This document shows positions 1-7,258 of a DNA stretch of 64,000 nt, one piece after another. Numbering within the stretch: position 1 is the first letter of the stretch; every line of letters begins with the position of its first letter. This DNA comes from Nitrososphaerota archaeon. Its GTDB lineage: Archaea; Thermoproteota; Nitrososphaeria; Nitrososphaerales; CADDZS01. The stretch spans positions 62,001-126,000 of the forward strand of contig JAJPHP010000067.1 of assembly GCA_021325255.1 (NCBI GenBank), in the 5' to 3' direction. Under the pieces are notes generated by a model. That model was given only the letters and a program-made list of their open reading frames with translations, did not search any database and was not told the origin of the DNA. The position numbers and the translations under genes are program-made.

Positions 1-643
1 TTATCGCATCTTCCCTTGGAAGAACGCCAACCCCCAGAGTCCGTTTGAGGAATAGGGGGCTCGAAAAGAATATTCGCTCATAATCCTTGAGCCTTTTTTC
101 AAAGTAGTCAAACACCTTCAAGGCTCGGGGTTTGAAGCTCTCTGGCATGTCATTCCTCACACCGCCTGGGATTGCATAGGAATAGGTGATCCTCGCGCCG
201 CCAATCATCTGCCCAAGATCTATGAAGATGTCGCGGTCTCCCAGCGGCCACATGAACATCGTCGAGTGCCCTAAGAAGATTCCCTGAATTCCAAGCCAGT
301 AGAGGTGACTGATAATTCTCTGATTCTCAGACATTATCATTCTGAGATACTTTGCGCGCGGAGGGATCTCTATTCCCATCAACTCCTCCGAAGCCATGGA
401 GTATGGCATGATTATATTCGTCACATCGGTGAGAGAAGAGCGCTCAAGCATCGGGATACTCTGAAGATAATTCCTGTACTCGGTCTGCTTTTCCGCGCCT
501 CTGTGCACGTATCCTGGATCAGGCACACAGTCTGTGATCGTGTCGCCCTCTACGGTGATTGTGAACCGAAAGTGACCGGCGCCGGGGTGCTGCGGACCGA
601 TACTTACTGTAAGCTTGTCCTCTGCGACCTGCTGAGTAATCAT
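1..643 (-). CDS. nuoD: NADH-quinone oxidoreductase subunit D, C-terminus cut by window edge
   Basis: This is the 49-kDa-type subunit of the peripheral arm of respiratory complex I, which helps form the quinone site. Reading the minus strand from the ATG at 641-643 gives 214 codons without a stop up to the left edge. The N-terminus MITQQVAEDKLTVSIGPQHP contains the family hallmark GPQHPG, which is followed by a glycine-rich HFRF stretch, and about 30 residues on by the PGYVHRGAEK region typical of NuoD. The family is usually near 380-400 residues, so about half is outside the window. It is the last visible gene of nuoABCD, 39 nt after nuoC. No diaphorase genes (nuoEFG) are visible, as expected for ferredoxin-type archaeal complexes, but the rest of the operon is not seen. 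Confidence 0.93.
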   Translation of the reverse strand, partial: MITQQVAEDKLTVSIGPQHPGAGHFRFTITVEGDTITDCVPDPGYVHRGAEKQTEYRNYLQSIPMLERSSLTDVTNIIMPYSMASEELMGIEIPPRAKYLRMIMSENQRIISHLYWLGIQGIFLGHSTMFMWPLGDRDIFIDLGQMIGGARITYSYAIPGGVRNDMPESFKPRALKVFDYFEKRLKDYERIFFSSPLFLKRTLGVGVLPREDAI

Positions 644-682
644 GCCTGAAGCCTTACCTGGAACCGACAATAGTACCGACTC

Positions 683-1198
683 TCACTCTCCAGCCTCTAG
701 TCTGCCGGGGAGCCTGTATGCCTTGAGCAGTGGAGGGATATCGTCCCAGTCCTCCGGCAGAAGAAATCGCGACAGGTTTGGATGACCTTTGAAGACAACG
801 CCCAGCATTTCAGCCGTCTCCCTCTCGTGATAGTTAACGGCAGGGAAAACCTCAATCAAGGAGGGTAGTACAGGATCTTCAGTCGGCACCCTGCAACCTA
901 ATGAGAAGACAAGGCTTCGCAGGCCGGGCCCGTCGATTGATTCGAAGTGATAGTCGACCTCTATTGCCTTGTCTTTTGGAAAGTCGGTTCCGGTCACATT
1001 TGCAATGTGATCAAATTTTAGGACGTCCCTGACGAAACCGGCAACTTCCACAATATTCTCCCTTGAAGCGAGGATCTTGACTCTCTTAGGACGGACGTAC
1101 GCAATCTTCGCCTTGTCTCCGAGCTGGCCGATGGAATCAACGATTGCTTTCTCCGCTGGAGACAGCTCTTGCTTTGGTGCCGTAATTGAAGATGACAT
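683..1198 (-). CDS. nuoC: NADH-quinone oxidoreductase subunit C
   Basis: This is the 30-kDa subunit of complex I, which packs against NuoD and NuoB in the peripheral arm on the cytoplasmic side. The 171-residue product ends with the family signature: NYHERETAEMLGVVFKGHP near residues 122-140, followed by LLPEDW and PPLLKAYRLP. Length fits a stand-alone NuoC. The gap to nuoB upstream is 117 nt, unusually long for this operon; an AGGAG-like stretch lies about 12 nt before the ATG, which supports the chosen start. It is transcribed with nuoA, nuoB and nuoD. Confidence 0.95.
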   Translation of the reverse strand: MSSSITAPKQELSPAEKAIVDSIGQLGDKAKIAYVRPKRVKILASRENIVEVAGFVRDVLKFDHIANVTGTDFPKDKAIEVDYHFESIDGPGLRSLVFSLGCRVPTEDPVLPSLIEVFPAVNYHERETAEMLGVVFKGHPNLSRFLLPEDWDDIPPLLKAYRLPGRLEAGE

Positions 1199-1315
1199 GA
1201 AGCGCTCGCGATCTCCTGCTTTTTGTTCTCCTTGGCACGCCTCTCTGTCGGGTTAGTGGTTCTTCGTTGTGCTCTTTTGTCTTCTTTATTTGCCTCGCGG
1301 AAGATCGATCGGAGG

Positions 1316-1861
1316 CTAACGAATATTGGAGTTCCTTATCTTGTCCTGAAGCAGAACGAAGGCGTCTATAAGCATCTCCGGCCTTGGTGGGCAACCCGGA
1401 ACATAGACATCTACAGGGACTACTTGATCCACACCTGGAAGGACGTTGTATGAATCAAAATATACGCCGCCCGTGATGGAACATGCTCCCATCGCAATTA
1501 CCCACTTTGGCTCAGGCATCTGGTCGTATATCCACCGCAGTCGAGGCGCCATCTTTCTCGTTACTGTACCATGCACCACGATAAGATCACACTGCCTTAG
1601 AGAGCCAAATGCCTCCAGTATTCCGTATCTCTCAGCGTCAAATCTGGGACCAGAGACCGCACCCCATTCGATGCTGCAACACGCAGTCTCAAGGTGAACT
1701 GGCCACAAGGAGTAGGTCCTTCCCCAATTGGCAAGGTAAGTTAATGGATCGGCAATCGCTGCTTGGATTACTTCCTTGGCCTTCCCAACCAGGACGTTCA
1801 ACCCCGGTCCACTGTCTCCCGGACCTTCTTTGCCTCTGACCTGTGTCGCCTGAGCTACCAA
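1316..1861 (-). CDS. nuoB: NADH-quinone oxidoreductase subunit B
   Basis: NuoB carries the terminal [4Fe-4S] cluster N2 that passes electrons to quinone. Its cysteines are visible: the tandem pair in ETACCSIEWG, a third in MGACSITGG and a fourth in VPGCPPRPE. The open frame extends back to 1972, but the extra N-terminal residues lie inside nuoA in another frame and look like no NuoB. The chosen start is the TTG at 1859-1861, which overlaps the nuoA stop (TTGGTAG) and gives 181 residues; a TTG at 1799-1801 is a second possibility, giving a form shorter by 20 residues. Overlap with nuoA suggests translational coupling. Confidence 0.9.
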   Translation of the reverse strand: MVAQATQVRGKEGPGDSGPGLNVLVGKAKEVIQAAIADPLTYLANWGRTYSLWPVHLETACCSIEWGAVSGPRFDAERYGILEAFGSLRQCDLIVVHGTVTRKMAPRLRWIYDQMPEPKWVIAMGACSITGGVYFDSYNVLPGVDQVVPVDVYVPGCPPRPEMLIDAFVLLQDKIRNSNIR

Positions 1862-2217
1862 ACCTCTTTCTTCCCCGCGAGATAAATCGCAAAACCGAGC
1901 GGTATAAAGATCACTCCAAGAAACACGCCGATTGAAAGCGCAGCAGGAATTGCAACGAATGCAGTAGCCCATGCGAACAAGAACATTGAAATCACATCAA
2001 AGACTACGAATATCAAGAGATAGGCATAGTACTGCATCATCAAATGCACTCTAGCATCTCCGGACGGCACCTGACCTGCTTCAAAAGTCGCTCGCTTCAT
2101 CGGCGTCGGATTCCTAGGTGCGAACAGCCAAGGGATAATTATCACCGGCAGTGCGAATACTAGTCCGAATGCGGCCGTCAGAATGATAAGCGCAAATGGG
2201 CCTGCCATTTCGGCCAC
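1855..2217 (-). CDS. nuoA: NADH-quinone oxidoreductase subunit A
   Basis: This is a small membrane subunit at the junction of the two arms of complex I. The 120-residue protein has three hydrophobic segments, at roughly residues 7-30, 62-85 and 88-112. The loop between the first two holds FEAGQVPSGDARVHLMMQYY, which matches the conserved NuoA region (usually E.G..P.G.ar..f...yYl); the cysteine found in many bacterial versions is replaced. It is the first gene of nuoABCD and overlaps the nuoB start. A TATA-like box lies 24-33 nt before its ATG. Confidence 0.93.
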   Translation of the reverse strand: MAEMAGPFALIILTAAFGLVFALPVIIIPWLFAPRNPTPMKRATFEAGQVPSGDARVHLMMQYYAYLLIFVVFDVISMFLFAWATAFVAIPAALSIGVFLGVIFIPLGFAIYLAGKKEVW

Positions 2218-2240
2218 AATTAAACTTACCCTGATGTAGT

Positions 2241-2250
2241 TTATTTAAAC
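2241..2250 (-). promoter_or_regulatory. TATA-like box of the nuoABCD operon
   Basis: On the minus strand this reads GTTTAAATAA and lies 24-33 nt before the nuoA ATG, the spacing of an archaeal TATA box to a start site at or very near the initiation codon. The transcript is therefore probably leaderless or nearly so (inference). Confidence 0.6.
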
Positions 2251-2544
2251 CTTGATTTTGGATGTTGAAATATTTTAGACGCTATTGATTCGGGAAGAGC
2301 CGTGATCTTCAGCGTCTCTTGACGTAGCATCTGCATGCTCAGCTTTTTGTGAAGAAGTATCGGCAGGAATTATCTTCTGTATGCCCAGATAATTTTAGTA
2401 CGAGAAGGAAATGCAGAAGAGGAACAAGAATCTAGACTTGTTTATGCCGAGTCAAGAAGAAAAGAAAGGAGGAAGTCGGGAAGCAACACGACAGTTGAGT
2501 TTTCACATGTTGCCCCGGCAGGCTTGCACAAACGTCGGGTTTGA
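2251..2544. other. Intergenic region between nuoA promoter and uS11
   Basis: About 290 bases without a convincing gene. Short open frames exist on both strands but show no recognisable protein. The genes on both sides run leftwards, so this holds the trailer of the uS13-uS4-uS11 operon and the upstream part of the nuo promoter. I see no strong hairpin followed by a T-run. Confidence 0.4.
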
Positions 2545-2955
2545 TTACGCTCTTCTTCCTCTGCGGCCGCCGGCCCGCCTCGTAGTATCGTGAGGAATCG
2601 GAGTAACGTCTTCTATCCTTCCAACCTTGAATCCGCTCCTGGCAATTGCCCTAATAGCGGCCTGCGCGCCTGGCCCTGGCGTCCTTGGACCCGTTCCGCC
2701 GACAGCCCTCACCTTGATGTGAACTGCGGTTATCCCTTTCGTCTTTGCAACCTCCGCGGCCGCAGTGGCGCTTTTCATTGCCGCATAGGGAGAGGATTCG
2801 AATCTATCTGCCTTTACGTGACGACCACCGGAACTAAAGGAAATCGTCTCAGCGCCGGTAAGATCAGTTATGTGAACAATAGTGTTGTTATAACTGCTGT
2901 AAACGTGCACTATGGCCCACCTGTCTTGATGTAATGATGCGGATGCTGATTCCAT
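2545..2955 (-). CDS. rps11: 30S ribosomal protein uS11
   Basis: uS11 sits on the platform of the small subunit and contacts the mRNA exit region. The 136-residue product contains the expected core: [20 protein letters not shown] near residues 17-36, the [20 protein letters not shown] stretch, and the very conserved [20 protein letters not shown] region before a basic C-terminus ([11 protein letters not shown]). Length matches archaeal orthologues. It is last in the uS13-uS4-uS11 operon, 79 nt after uS4. The rpoD gene that follows in many archaea is absent here. Confidence 0.97.
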   Translation of the reverse strand: MESASASLHQDRWAIVHVYSSYNNTIVHITDLTGAETISFSSGGRHVKADRFESSPYAAMKSATAAAEVAKTKGITAVHIKVRAVGGTGPRTPGPGAQAAIRAIARSGFKVGRIEDVTPIPHDTTRRAGGRRGRRA

Positions 2956-3034
2956 TCTGGTTCTACCTTAATCCTACTATCCTACTCGTTGTAATTTTTC
3001 TTCTTTCTTTCTCGTTGCTTAGAACATGTGTTAA

Positions 3035-3637
3035 CTAGGAGGCAGTTGCCGATGGGCCTTCGCTCCCAATCGACTGCTCACCCTGAGCTGCAGGAGCTTC
3101 TTCGAATGTTCCCGCTTCACCGCTTCTTGCACTTATGATCGTAGCCATTCTCGCAAGAGCCGAGCCTTCGGAGTATTTCAAAGAACCTTCCTCAAGCGGG
3201 GATACGAGATACGAAGGGACTGTGACTCGGCGATTGTTTAGGGCGATATGGCCGTGACTTATGAGCTGCCTTGCTTGGTAGGGGCTCTTTGCGAGTCCTC
3301 TCTTCCACACCAAGGTTTGGAGTCTCCGCTCCAAGACGTTCTCGACCGTAAGCGATAGAACATCGTCAAGGGTTCCCTGCCCAGACTGTATCAAGCCCAG
3401 CCTGCCGAGATGGGTGAGCAACTTTGGCTCCTCTCTCCCTCGAACAACAGAGGAAGCTGCCAGGAGCTGCCTTGCTTGCTTTCTGTAATTTGATAGTCTA
3501 GTTTGTGCTCGCCACAATTCTCTCTTGTTACGGAGTCCGTAGGTTCCAAGCAGGAATAATTCCTGAGAAATCTGGTCACTGCGCCATGGGTTTCGGGGCG
3601 GAGTAAATTTCTTTCTTGGCTTTTTTGGATCTCCCAC
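3035..3637 (-). CDS. rps4: 30S ribosomal protein uS4
   Basis: uS4 binds 16S rRNA early in small-subunit assembly. The 200-residue protein begins MGDPKKPRKKFTPPRNPWRS, as archaeal uS4 does, and has an S4 RNA-binding domain around residues 102-160, including the stretch SPYQARQLISHGHIALNNRR. The last 35 residues, rich in Ala, Glu and Ser, form an acidic tail beyond the core. It starts 6 nt after the uS13 stop, so the two are surely co-transcribed. Confidence 0.97.
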   Translation of the reverse strand: MGDPKKPRKKFTPPRNPWRSDQISQELFLLGTYGLRNKRELWRAQTRLSNYRKQARQLLAASSVVRGREEPKLLTHLGRLGLIQSGQGTLDDVLSLTVENVLERRLQTLVWKRGLAKSPYQARQLISHGHIALNNRRVTVPSYLVSPLEEGSLKYSEGSALARMATIISARSGEAGTFEEAPAAQGEQSIGSEGPSATAS

Positions 3638-3643
3638 AGTCTA

Positions 3644-4141
3644 TCACTTCTTTTCCTCTTTTCCTGCAGCTTGAGCGGCCTGTTGGGCTGCTTGCAATGA
3701 CGACTTTTTCACACCGACTGTTCTCCCTTTTCTGCCCGTTGTTCTGGTTCTTTGTCCTCTCACCTTGAGGCCCAAGCTGTGCCGCACCCCTCGCCAGGAT
3801 AGTACATTCTTCTCACGGTCGATGTCGTTTTTTATCATAAAGTCGAGATCGCTCCCTATTCTGTGTAGATTGGAGCCGGAATCCACGTCCTTTCTCCTGT
3901 TTACGAGCCAAGGAGGAAGGTTGAGCGAGGATCCATCTCTGAGTGCAGATTCGATCTGCTGGAGCTGTCGATCCGAAAGCTGGCCCAGTCTCATTCTGTT
4001 GTCGAGTTTCAAGGATGCGGTTAGCGCATTGGCGTAGCTATCGCCGACGCCCTTTATCTCAGATATTGCAGGCACGAGTTTCTTTGTCCCGTCTAGGTCT
4101 CGCCCGGCAATCCTGACAATGTGTCGAAATTCCTGTGACAT
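3644..4141 (-). CDS. rps13: 30S ribosomal protein uS13
   Basis: uS13 is in the head of the small subunit and bridges to the large subunit. The 165-residue product starts MSQEFRHIVRIAGRDLDGTK and contains the helix-two-turn-helix region (VPAISEIKGVGDSYANAL) and the conserved basic segment SLGLKVRGQRTRTTGRKGRT that binds 16S rRNA, followed by a Lys/Ala/Gln-rich tail. It is the first gene of the uS13-uS4-uS11 operon, and a TATA-like box lies 33-39 nt before its ATG. Confidence 0.97.
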   Translation of the reverse strand: MSQEFRHIVRIAGRDLDGTKKLVPAISEIKGVGDSYANALTASLKLDNRMRLGQLSDRQLQQIESALRDGSSLNLPPWLVNRRKDVDSGSNLHRIGSDLDFMIKNDIDREKNVLSWRGVRHSLGLKVRGQRTRTTGRKGRTVGVKKSSLQAAQQAAQAAGKEEKK

Positions 4142-4172
4142 ATATTGAAGGAATTACTGTTTCTGCCTGTCG

Positions 4173-4182
4173 TCTATAAAAC
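4173..4182. promoter_or_regulatory. Possible bidirectional TATA box (uS13 and short rightward ORF)
   Basis: On the minus strand TTTATAG lies 33-39 nt before the uS13 ATG. On the plus strand TATAAAA (4175-4181) lies 26-32 nt before an ATG at 4207. The same A/T-rich element could therefore position transcription in both directions. Only the uS13 direction is certain to be needed. Confidence 0.5.
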
Positions 4183-4206
4183 TTTAATCGTTTCGCTCGA
4201 ACCGCA

Positions 4207-4332
4207 ATGACGAGAACAGTGAGAACTGGAAAAGCTAAGGATTACTGGGTCACATTGCCGTCCGACGTCACTTCATTTTGGAGCTCCCTATCGACGCTAG
4301 ATTTCAAGTATTGCTCATTTTCATTTGTATGA
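4207..4332 (+). CDS. Possible small protein, 41 residues, unknown
   Basis: The frame begins ATG, 26-32 nt downstream of TATAAAA, which would make the mRNA leaderless, and encodes 41 residues starting MTRTVRTGKAKDYWVTLPSD and ending in an aromatic-rich SFSFV. A perfect 7-bp hairpin follows 3 nt after the stop. I do not recognise the product. The promoter spacing and the hairpin are what make it worth listing; it could also be a non-coding transcript, the remnant of a longer gene, or chance. Confidence 0.3.
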   Translation: MTRTVRTGKAKDYWVTLPSDVTSFWSSLSTLDFKYCSFSFV

Positions 4333-4335
4333 CAA

Positions 4336-4353
4336 CCTTCCATGTGTGGAAGG
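4336..4353 (+). terminator. Short perfect hairpin after the 41-residue ORF
   Basis: CCTTCCA-TGTG-TGGAAGG forms a 7-bp stem with a 4-nt loop, 3 nt past the stop at 4332. No T-run follows, so terminator function is a guess. Confidence 0.3.
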
Positions 4354-4552
4354 CAGGCCATAGCATATGCTGATCATCTGCTCCCGCCGGTTGATACCAT
4401 GCGCATGTAGAGTTAATGAAAAGTCTCCACCGATCTGCTCGGTCAAGAAAAGACAGAATCAAAAATTTATTCTTATTTTTGGTCTCTTTTGAAAGAAATA
4501 TTATTTAATCCAAGCTAGTTTCCTCAACTTAGAACAAGGTCTTCGATTTCCG
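4354..4552. other. Upstream region of the Lrp-family gene
   Basis: About 200 bases, A/T-rich towards the right end (AAAATTTATTCTTATTTTT near 4460-4480 and a TATTATTTAA stretch near 4500). It probably holds the promoter of the Lrp-family gene. An AGCATATGCT palindrome lies at about 4363-4372. No gene was seen. Confidence 0.35.
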
Positions 4553-5014
4553 ATGGGAAAAATCGACGAAATTGACATGAAGATTCTTGCCGAGCTTCAA
4601 AGGGATGCGAGTATCAGCGTCCCCAAGCTCAGCAAGAAAATCAATGTGAACTCTTCCGTCGTTTACAGCCGGATAAAGAGGCTGGCAAAACGCCAACTCA
4701 TTAAGCGATTCACGATCGAGGTGAACGATGATGCGCTGGGCTACACTGTCTCGGCTTTGATAGGTCTCAATATCGACTCAAAATACCGTGACTCAATACT
4801 TGATGAGATGCTCAGAATGGACTCTATACGAGATATCTACGAGATCACTGGAAGATTTGATCTTCTAGTGATGGTCAAGGCGCACTCGCTCGACGAGCTT
4901 CACGACACTGTTTCAGCCAAGATAGGGAAGCTCAATGGAGTCATGCACACCGAGACGTTCATTGAGATGCGCAGGAGAGAGCACGACATTTCATACGCTG
5001 TGCAAAAGTCTTAA
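4553..5014 (+). CDS. Lrp/AsnC-family transcriptional regulator
   Basis: This is a feast/famine-type DNA-binding regulator. The 153-residue protein has an N-terminal winged helix-turn-helix (residues about 4-60: IDEIDMKILAELQRDASISV, then VYSRIKRLAKRQLI as recognition helix) and a C-terminal RAM ligand-binding/oligomerisation domain (about 68-145, with ITGRFDLLVMVKAHSLDELH). Both have normal length. It starts MGKIDEIDMK at the ATG. The sufT-like gene follows in the same direction, with only about 60 nt between them, so it may regulate Fe-S assembly or simply be co-transcribed; its effector is unknown. Confidence 0.92.
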   Translation: MGKIDEIDMKILAELQRDASISVPKLSKKINVNSSVVYSRIKRLAKRQLIKRFTIEVNDDALGYTVSALIGLNIDSKYRDSILDEMLRMDSIRDIYEITGRFDLLVMVKAHSLDELHDTVSAKIGKLNGVMHTETFIEMRRREHDISYAVQKS

Positions 5015-5073
5015 GGCAAAGATTTAATCACTTGAGAGGACAAAGTCAGAAACAGGAATGGCGAGTCTGTGAA

Positions 5074-5400
5074 ATGGTGAACAAAGCGCAAATAGTCAAG
5101 GAGCTTTCTCAAGTAGTAGATCCGGAAGTGGGTGTCCCAATCACCGAGATGGATCTCGTTGACGATATTGGAATCAATGAGGAGACCGGTACGGTATCAG
5201 TGGGATTTCACCTCACCGCTCCATTCTGCCCTCCGATGTTCGCTTTGGAGATTGCTCAAGACATTAAGAGGCGCGTCTCGGCACTAGAAGGAGTGAAGGA
5301 GGTAAAGGTCTCCATGACGGGTCATTTTATGGCTGAGGAGATAAACAGACGCGTCAACGTGTCGCCAGCTTCTTCTGCGCCATCGTCATCATCGGCATAG
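5074..5400 (+). CDS. SufT/MIP18-like (DUF59) Fe-S assembly protein
   Basis: DUF59 proteins act as accessory factors in Fe-S cluster maturation (SufT, and MIP18 in eukaryotes). From the ATG at 5074 the product has 108 residues and contains the domain hallmarks VVDPEVGVPITEMDLVDDIG, then HLTAPFCPPMFALE with the conserved cysteine, and VKVSMTGHF. A Ser/Ala-rich tail of about a dozen residues follows. An in-frame TTG at 5032 would add 14 residues that do not fit the family. It faces the suf genes convergently, with only 13 nt to the scaffold gene stop, which supports a role in Fe-S biogenesis. Confidence 0.88.
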   Translation: MVNKAQIVKELSQVVDPEVGVPITEMDLVDDIGINEETGTVSVGFHLTAPFCPPMFALEIAQDIKRRVSALEGVKEVKVSMTGHFMAEEINRRVNVSPASSAPSSSSA

Positions 5401-5413
5401 GCCCTTTTTGTTT

Positions 5414-5818
5414 TTACGTTACTTCTTCGGACGAGAGTTTCTCTCCGAGGTATCCGTACAGCGCCGTCTTCATAACCTTCAAAGGAAGCAGCGCACACTT
5501 TATTCTGACGGCTCCAAGGTTTGGCGACCCCAAATTTTCCAAGAGTACCGATTTGTCGATTCCCCTGACCTCCTCGATGGTCTTTCCCATGACCATCTCA
5601 GTGAGCATAGAGGCAGAGGCCTGGCTTATCGCGCAGCCGTCTCCGTTGAATTTGATGTCTGAGACCCGCCCGTTGGCGAACTTGAGCTGCATCTCAACGA
5701 CGTCACCGCAGAGAGGATTTGAATCCCGCGATTTTGCATCAGGAGTTTCAATGCTACCTCTGTTTCTCGGGTTCTTGTAATAGTCAAGAATTATTTCCTT
5801 GTACATGTCAGAGCTCAT
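5414..5818 (-). CDS. sufU: IscU/SufU-type Fe-S scaffold protein
   Basis: This is the NifU N-terminal-like domain, which accepts sulfur from SufS and builds or relays nascent clusters. The 134-residue protein has the three conserved cysteines: NPLCGDVVEM, FNGDGCAISQASASMLTEMV and RIKCALLPLKVMKTAL. The Asp between Gly residues in DGC fits the family, and the N-terminus MSSDMYKEIILDYYKNPRNR is typical. It starts 6 nt after the sufS stop, so scaffold and desulfurase are coupled. SufU-type sulfur carriers and IscU-type scaffolds share this fold, so the exact role is inferred. Confidence 0.92.
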   Translation of the reverse strand: MSSDMYKEIILDYYKNPRNRGSIETPDAKSRDSNPLCGDVVEMQLKFANGRVSDIKFNGDGCAISQASASMLTEMVMGKTIEEVRGIDKSVLLENLGSPNLGAVRIKCALLPLKVMKTALYGYLGEKLSSEEVT

Positions 5819-5824
5819 GTCCTT

Positions 5825-7078
5825 CTAGGATAGCACCTCTCTAACCTTTCGCAGCGCAGAAATTAAGACTTCAAGGTCGTCAACATCATTGTAGACGTAG
5901 AAACTCGCCCTTGAGGTAGCGGGAACTTGCAGTTTCTCCATCATTATCTGGGCGCAATGATGACCGGATCTTATTGCAACGCCCTCATTGTCAAGAATCG
6001 ATGCAACATCGTGCGCGTGTATTTTCCCCAGATTAAAGGAAAAGACGGCGCCCCTTATCCGTGGATCCTCTGGACCGTAAAGTTTCAATTCCGGCACCTT
6101 CTGGAGCTCGTCAAGAGCGATCTCGCAGATCCTCTCCTCGTGTCTTCTGACACTATTCATTCCCAGCTTCGATTCAATGTAGTCGATTGCGGCACCAAAC
6201 CCGATCACGTCGGCAATATTTGAGGTTCCTGCCTCGAACTTCCAGGGCACGTCGTTCCACTCTGATTCCTGTCTGTGGACCTGCCTTATCATGTCGCCGC
6301 CAAGCAGGAATGGAGGCATCAACTCAAGTAACTCGCGCCTACCGAAAAGGCAACCTACGCCTGTCGGACCGAGCATCTTGTGAGCCGAGAAAGCAAGGAA
6401 ATCACATCCAATGTCCTTCACGTCAACTCTCAGGTGAGGTACAGATTGGGCGCCGTCAACGACGACAATGCACTCGTCATTTTGTTCATGCGCAATCTTT
6501 GTCAATTCCTTTGCGTTGTTTATCGTGCCCAGCACGTTTGACATTTGAGTGAAGGCGAAGATTCTGGTGCCCTTGATCTTGCTTGCAAAGTCAGATTCGT
6601 CAATTAGACCTTCCTTAGTTGTTTCGACGATTTCAAGACTAGCGCCGTAGATCTTTGCAAGCTGCTGCCATGGTACAAAGTTGCTGTGATGTTCCATCTC
6701 AGTCACGACAATCTTGTCCCCATTTTTCAGGAACTTGCGGGACAAAGAGTGTGCGGCTAGATTGAGCGCCTCCGTGGCATTGCGAGTGAAAATGATCTCC
6801 TCCGCGGAAGGAGAGGAAATAAACTGCGCCACCTTTCCGCGAGAGGCCTCGAATGCCTCAGTGGCCCGCTCGGCAAGCTCATGGACCGATCTGTGGATAT
6901 TCGAATTGTAATCCAAGTAATAATGGCTTATCGCATCGATAACCTGCTTTGGTTTCTGCGTGGTCGCCGCGTTGTCAAGATAGACGAGCCTCTTCAAATG
7001 TACTTTCCTTTGAAGAATAGGAAAGTCATTCCGAATCTCGCTGACGTTGAACGCGGTCTCTTTTTCCGCCTCTAACAT
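5825..7078 (-). CDS. sufS: Cysteine desulfurase SufS
   Basis: This PLP-dependent enzyme converts cysteine to alanine and a persulfide. The 417-residue product is full length for class II desulfurases. Visible residues: the PLP-binding lysine in FLAFSAHKMLGPTGVGCLFG, the His of VVTEMEHHSNFVPW, the Asp in VVVDGAQSVPH, and the catalytic Cys of AIRSGHHCAQIMM near residue 365. The N-terminus EIRNDFPILQRKVHLKRLVY fits the family. It is followed by the IscU/SufU gene and preceded by a 180-base gap and sufD. Confidence 0.96.
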   Translation of the reverse strand: MLEAEKETAFNVSEIRNDFPILQRKVHLKRLVYLDNAATTQKPKQVIDAISHYYLDYNSNIHRSVHELAERATEAFEASRGKVAQFISSPSAEEIIFTRNATEALNLAAHSLSRKFLKNGDKIVVTEMEHHSNFVPWQQLAKIYGASLEIVETTKEGLIDESDFASKIKGTRIFAFTQMSNVLGTINNAKELTKIAHEQNDECIVVVDGAQSVPHLRVDVKDIGCDFLAFSAHKMLGPTGVGCLFGRRELLELMPPFLLGGDMIRQVHRQESEWNDVPWKFEAGTSNIADVIGFGAAIDYIESKLGMNSVRRHEERICEIALDELQKVPELKLYGPEDPRIRGAVFSFNLGKIHAHDVASILDNEGVAIRSGHHCAQIMMEKLQVPATSRASFYVYNDVDDLEVLISALRKVREVLS

Positions 7079-7258
7079 TCCATCTTCATCTACGCAGGTT
7101 ATCGCAAAATTCTCTTTTGTCTTGCAGAGCTACTCTTGTAAATACGAATTGGCTGTATTTCTGCTTTATTCAAATCAAGAATGGGAAGAAACAGCCCACC
7201 AACTAGGAGCGGAGATCTGACTTCACCCCAGGCCGGAGGTTACGCCATTGAATTCCAC

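Noticed and set aside
305..649. 114-codon rightward frame at the left edge
   Set aside because: It is the antisense of the clear nuoD reading frame.
1862..1972. N-terminal extension of NuoB back to 1972 with a Cys-rich start
   Set aside because: These codons lie inside nuoA in another frame and match no NuoB sequence.
5700..5730. tRNA-like GATTTGAATCCCGCG
   Set aside because: It lies inside the IscU/SufU coding sequence and no cloverleaf can be formed around it.
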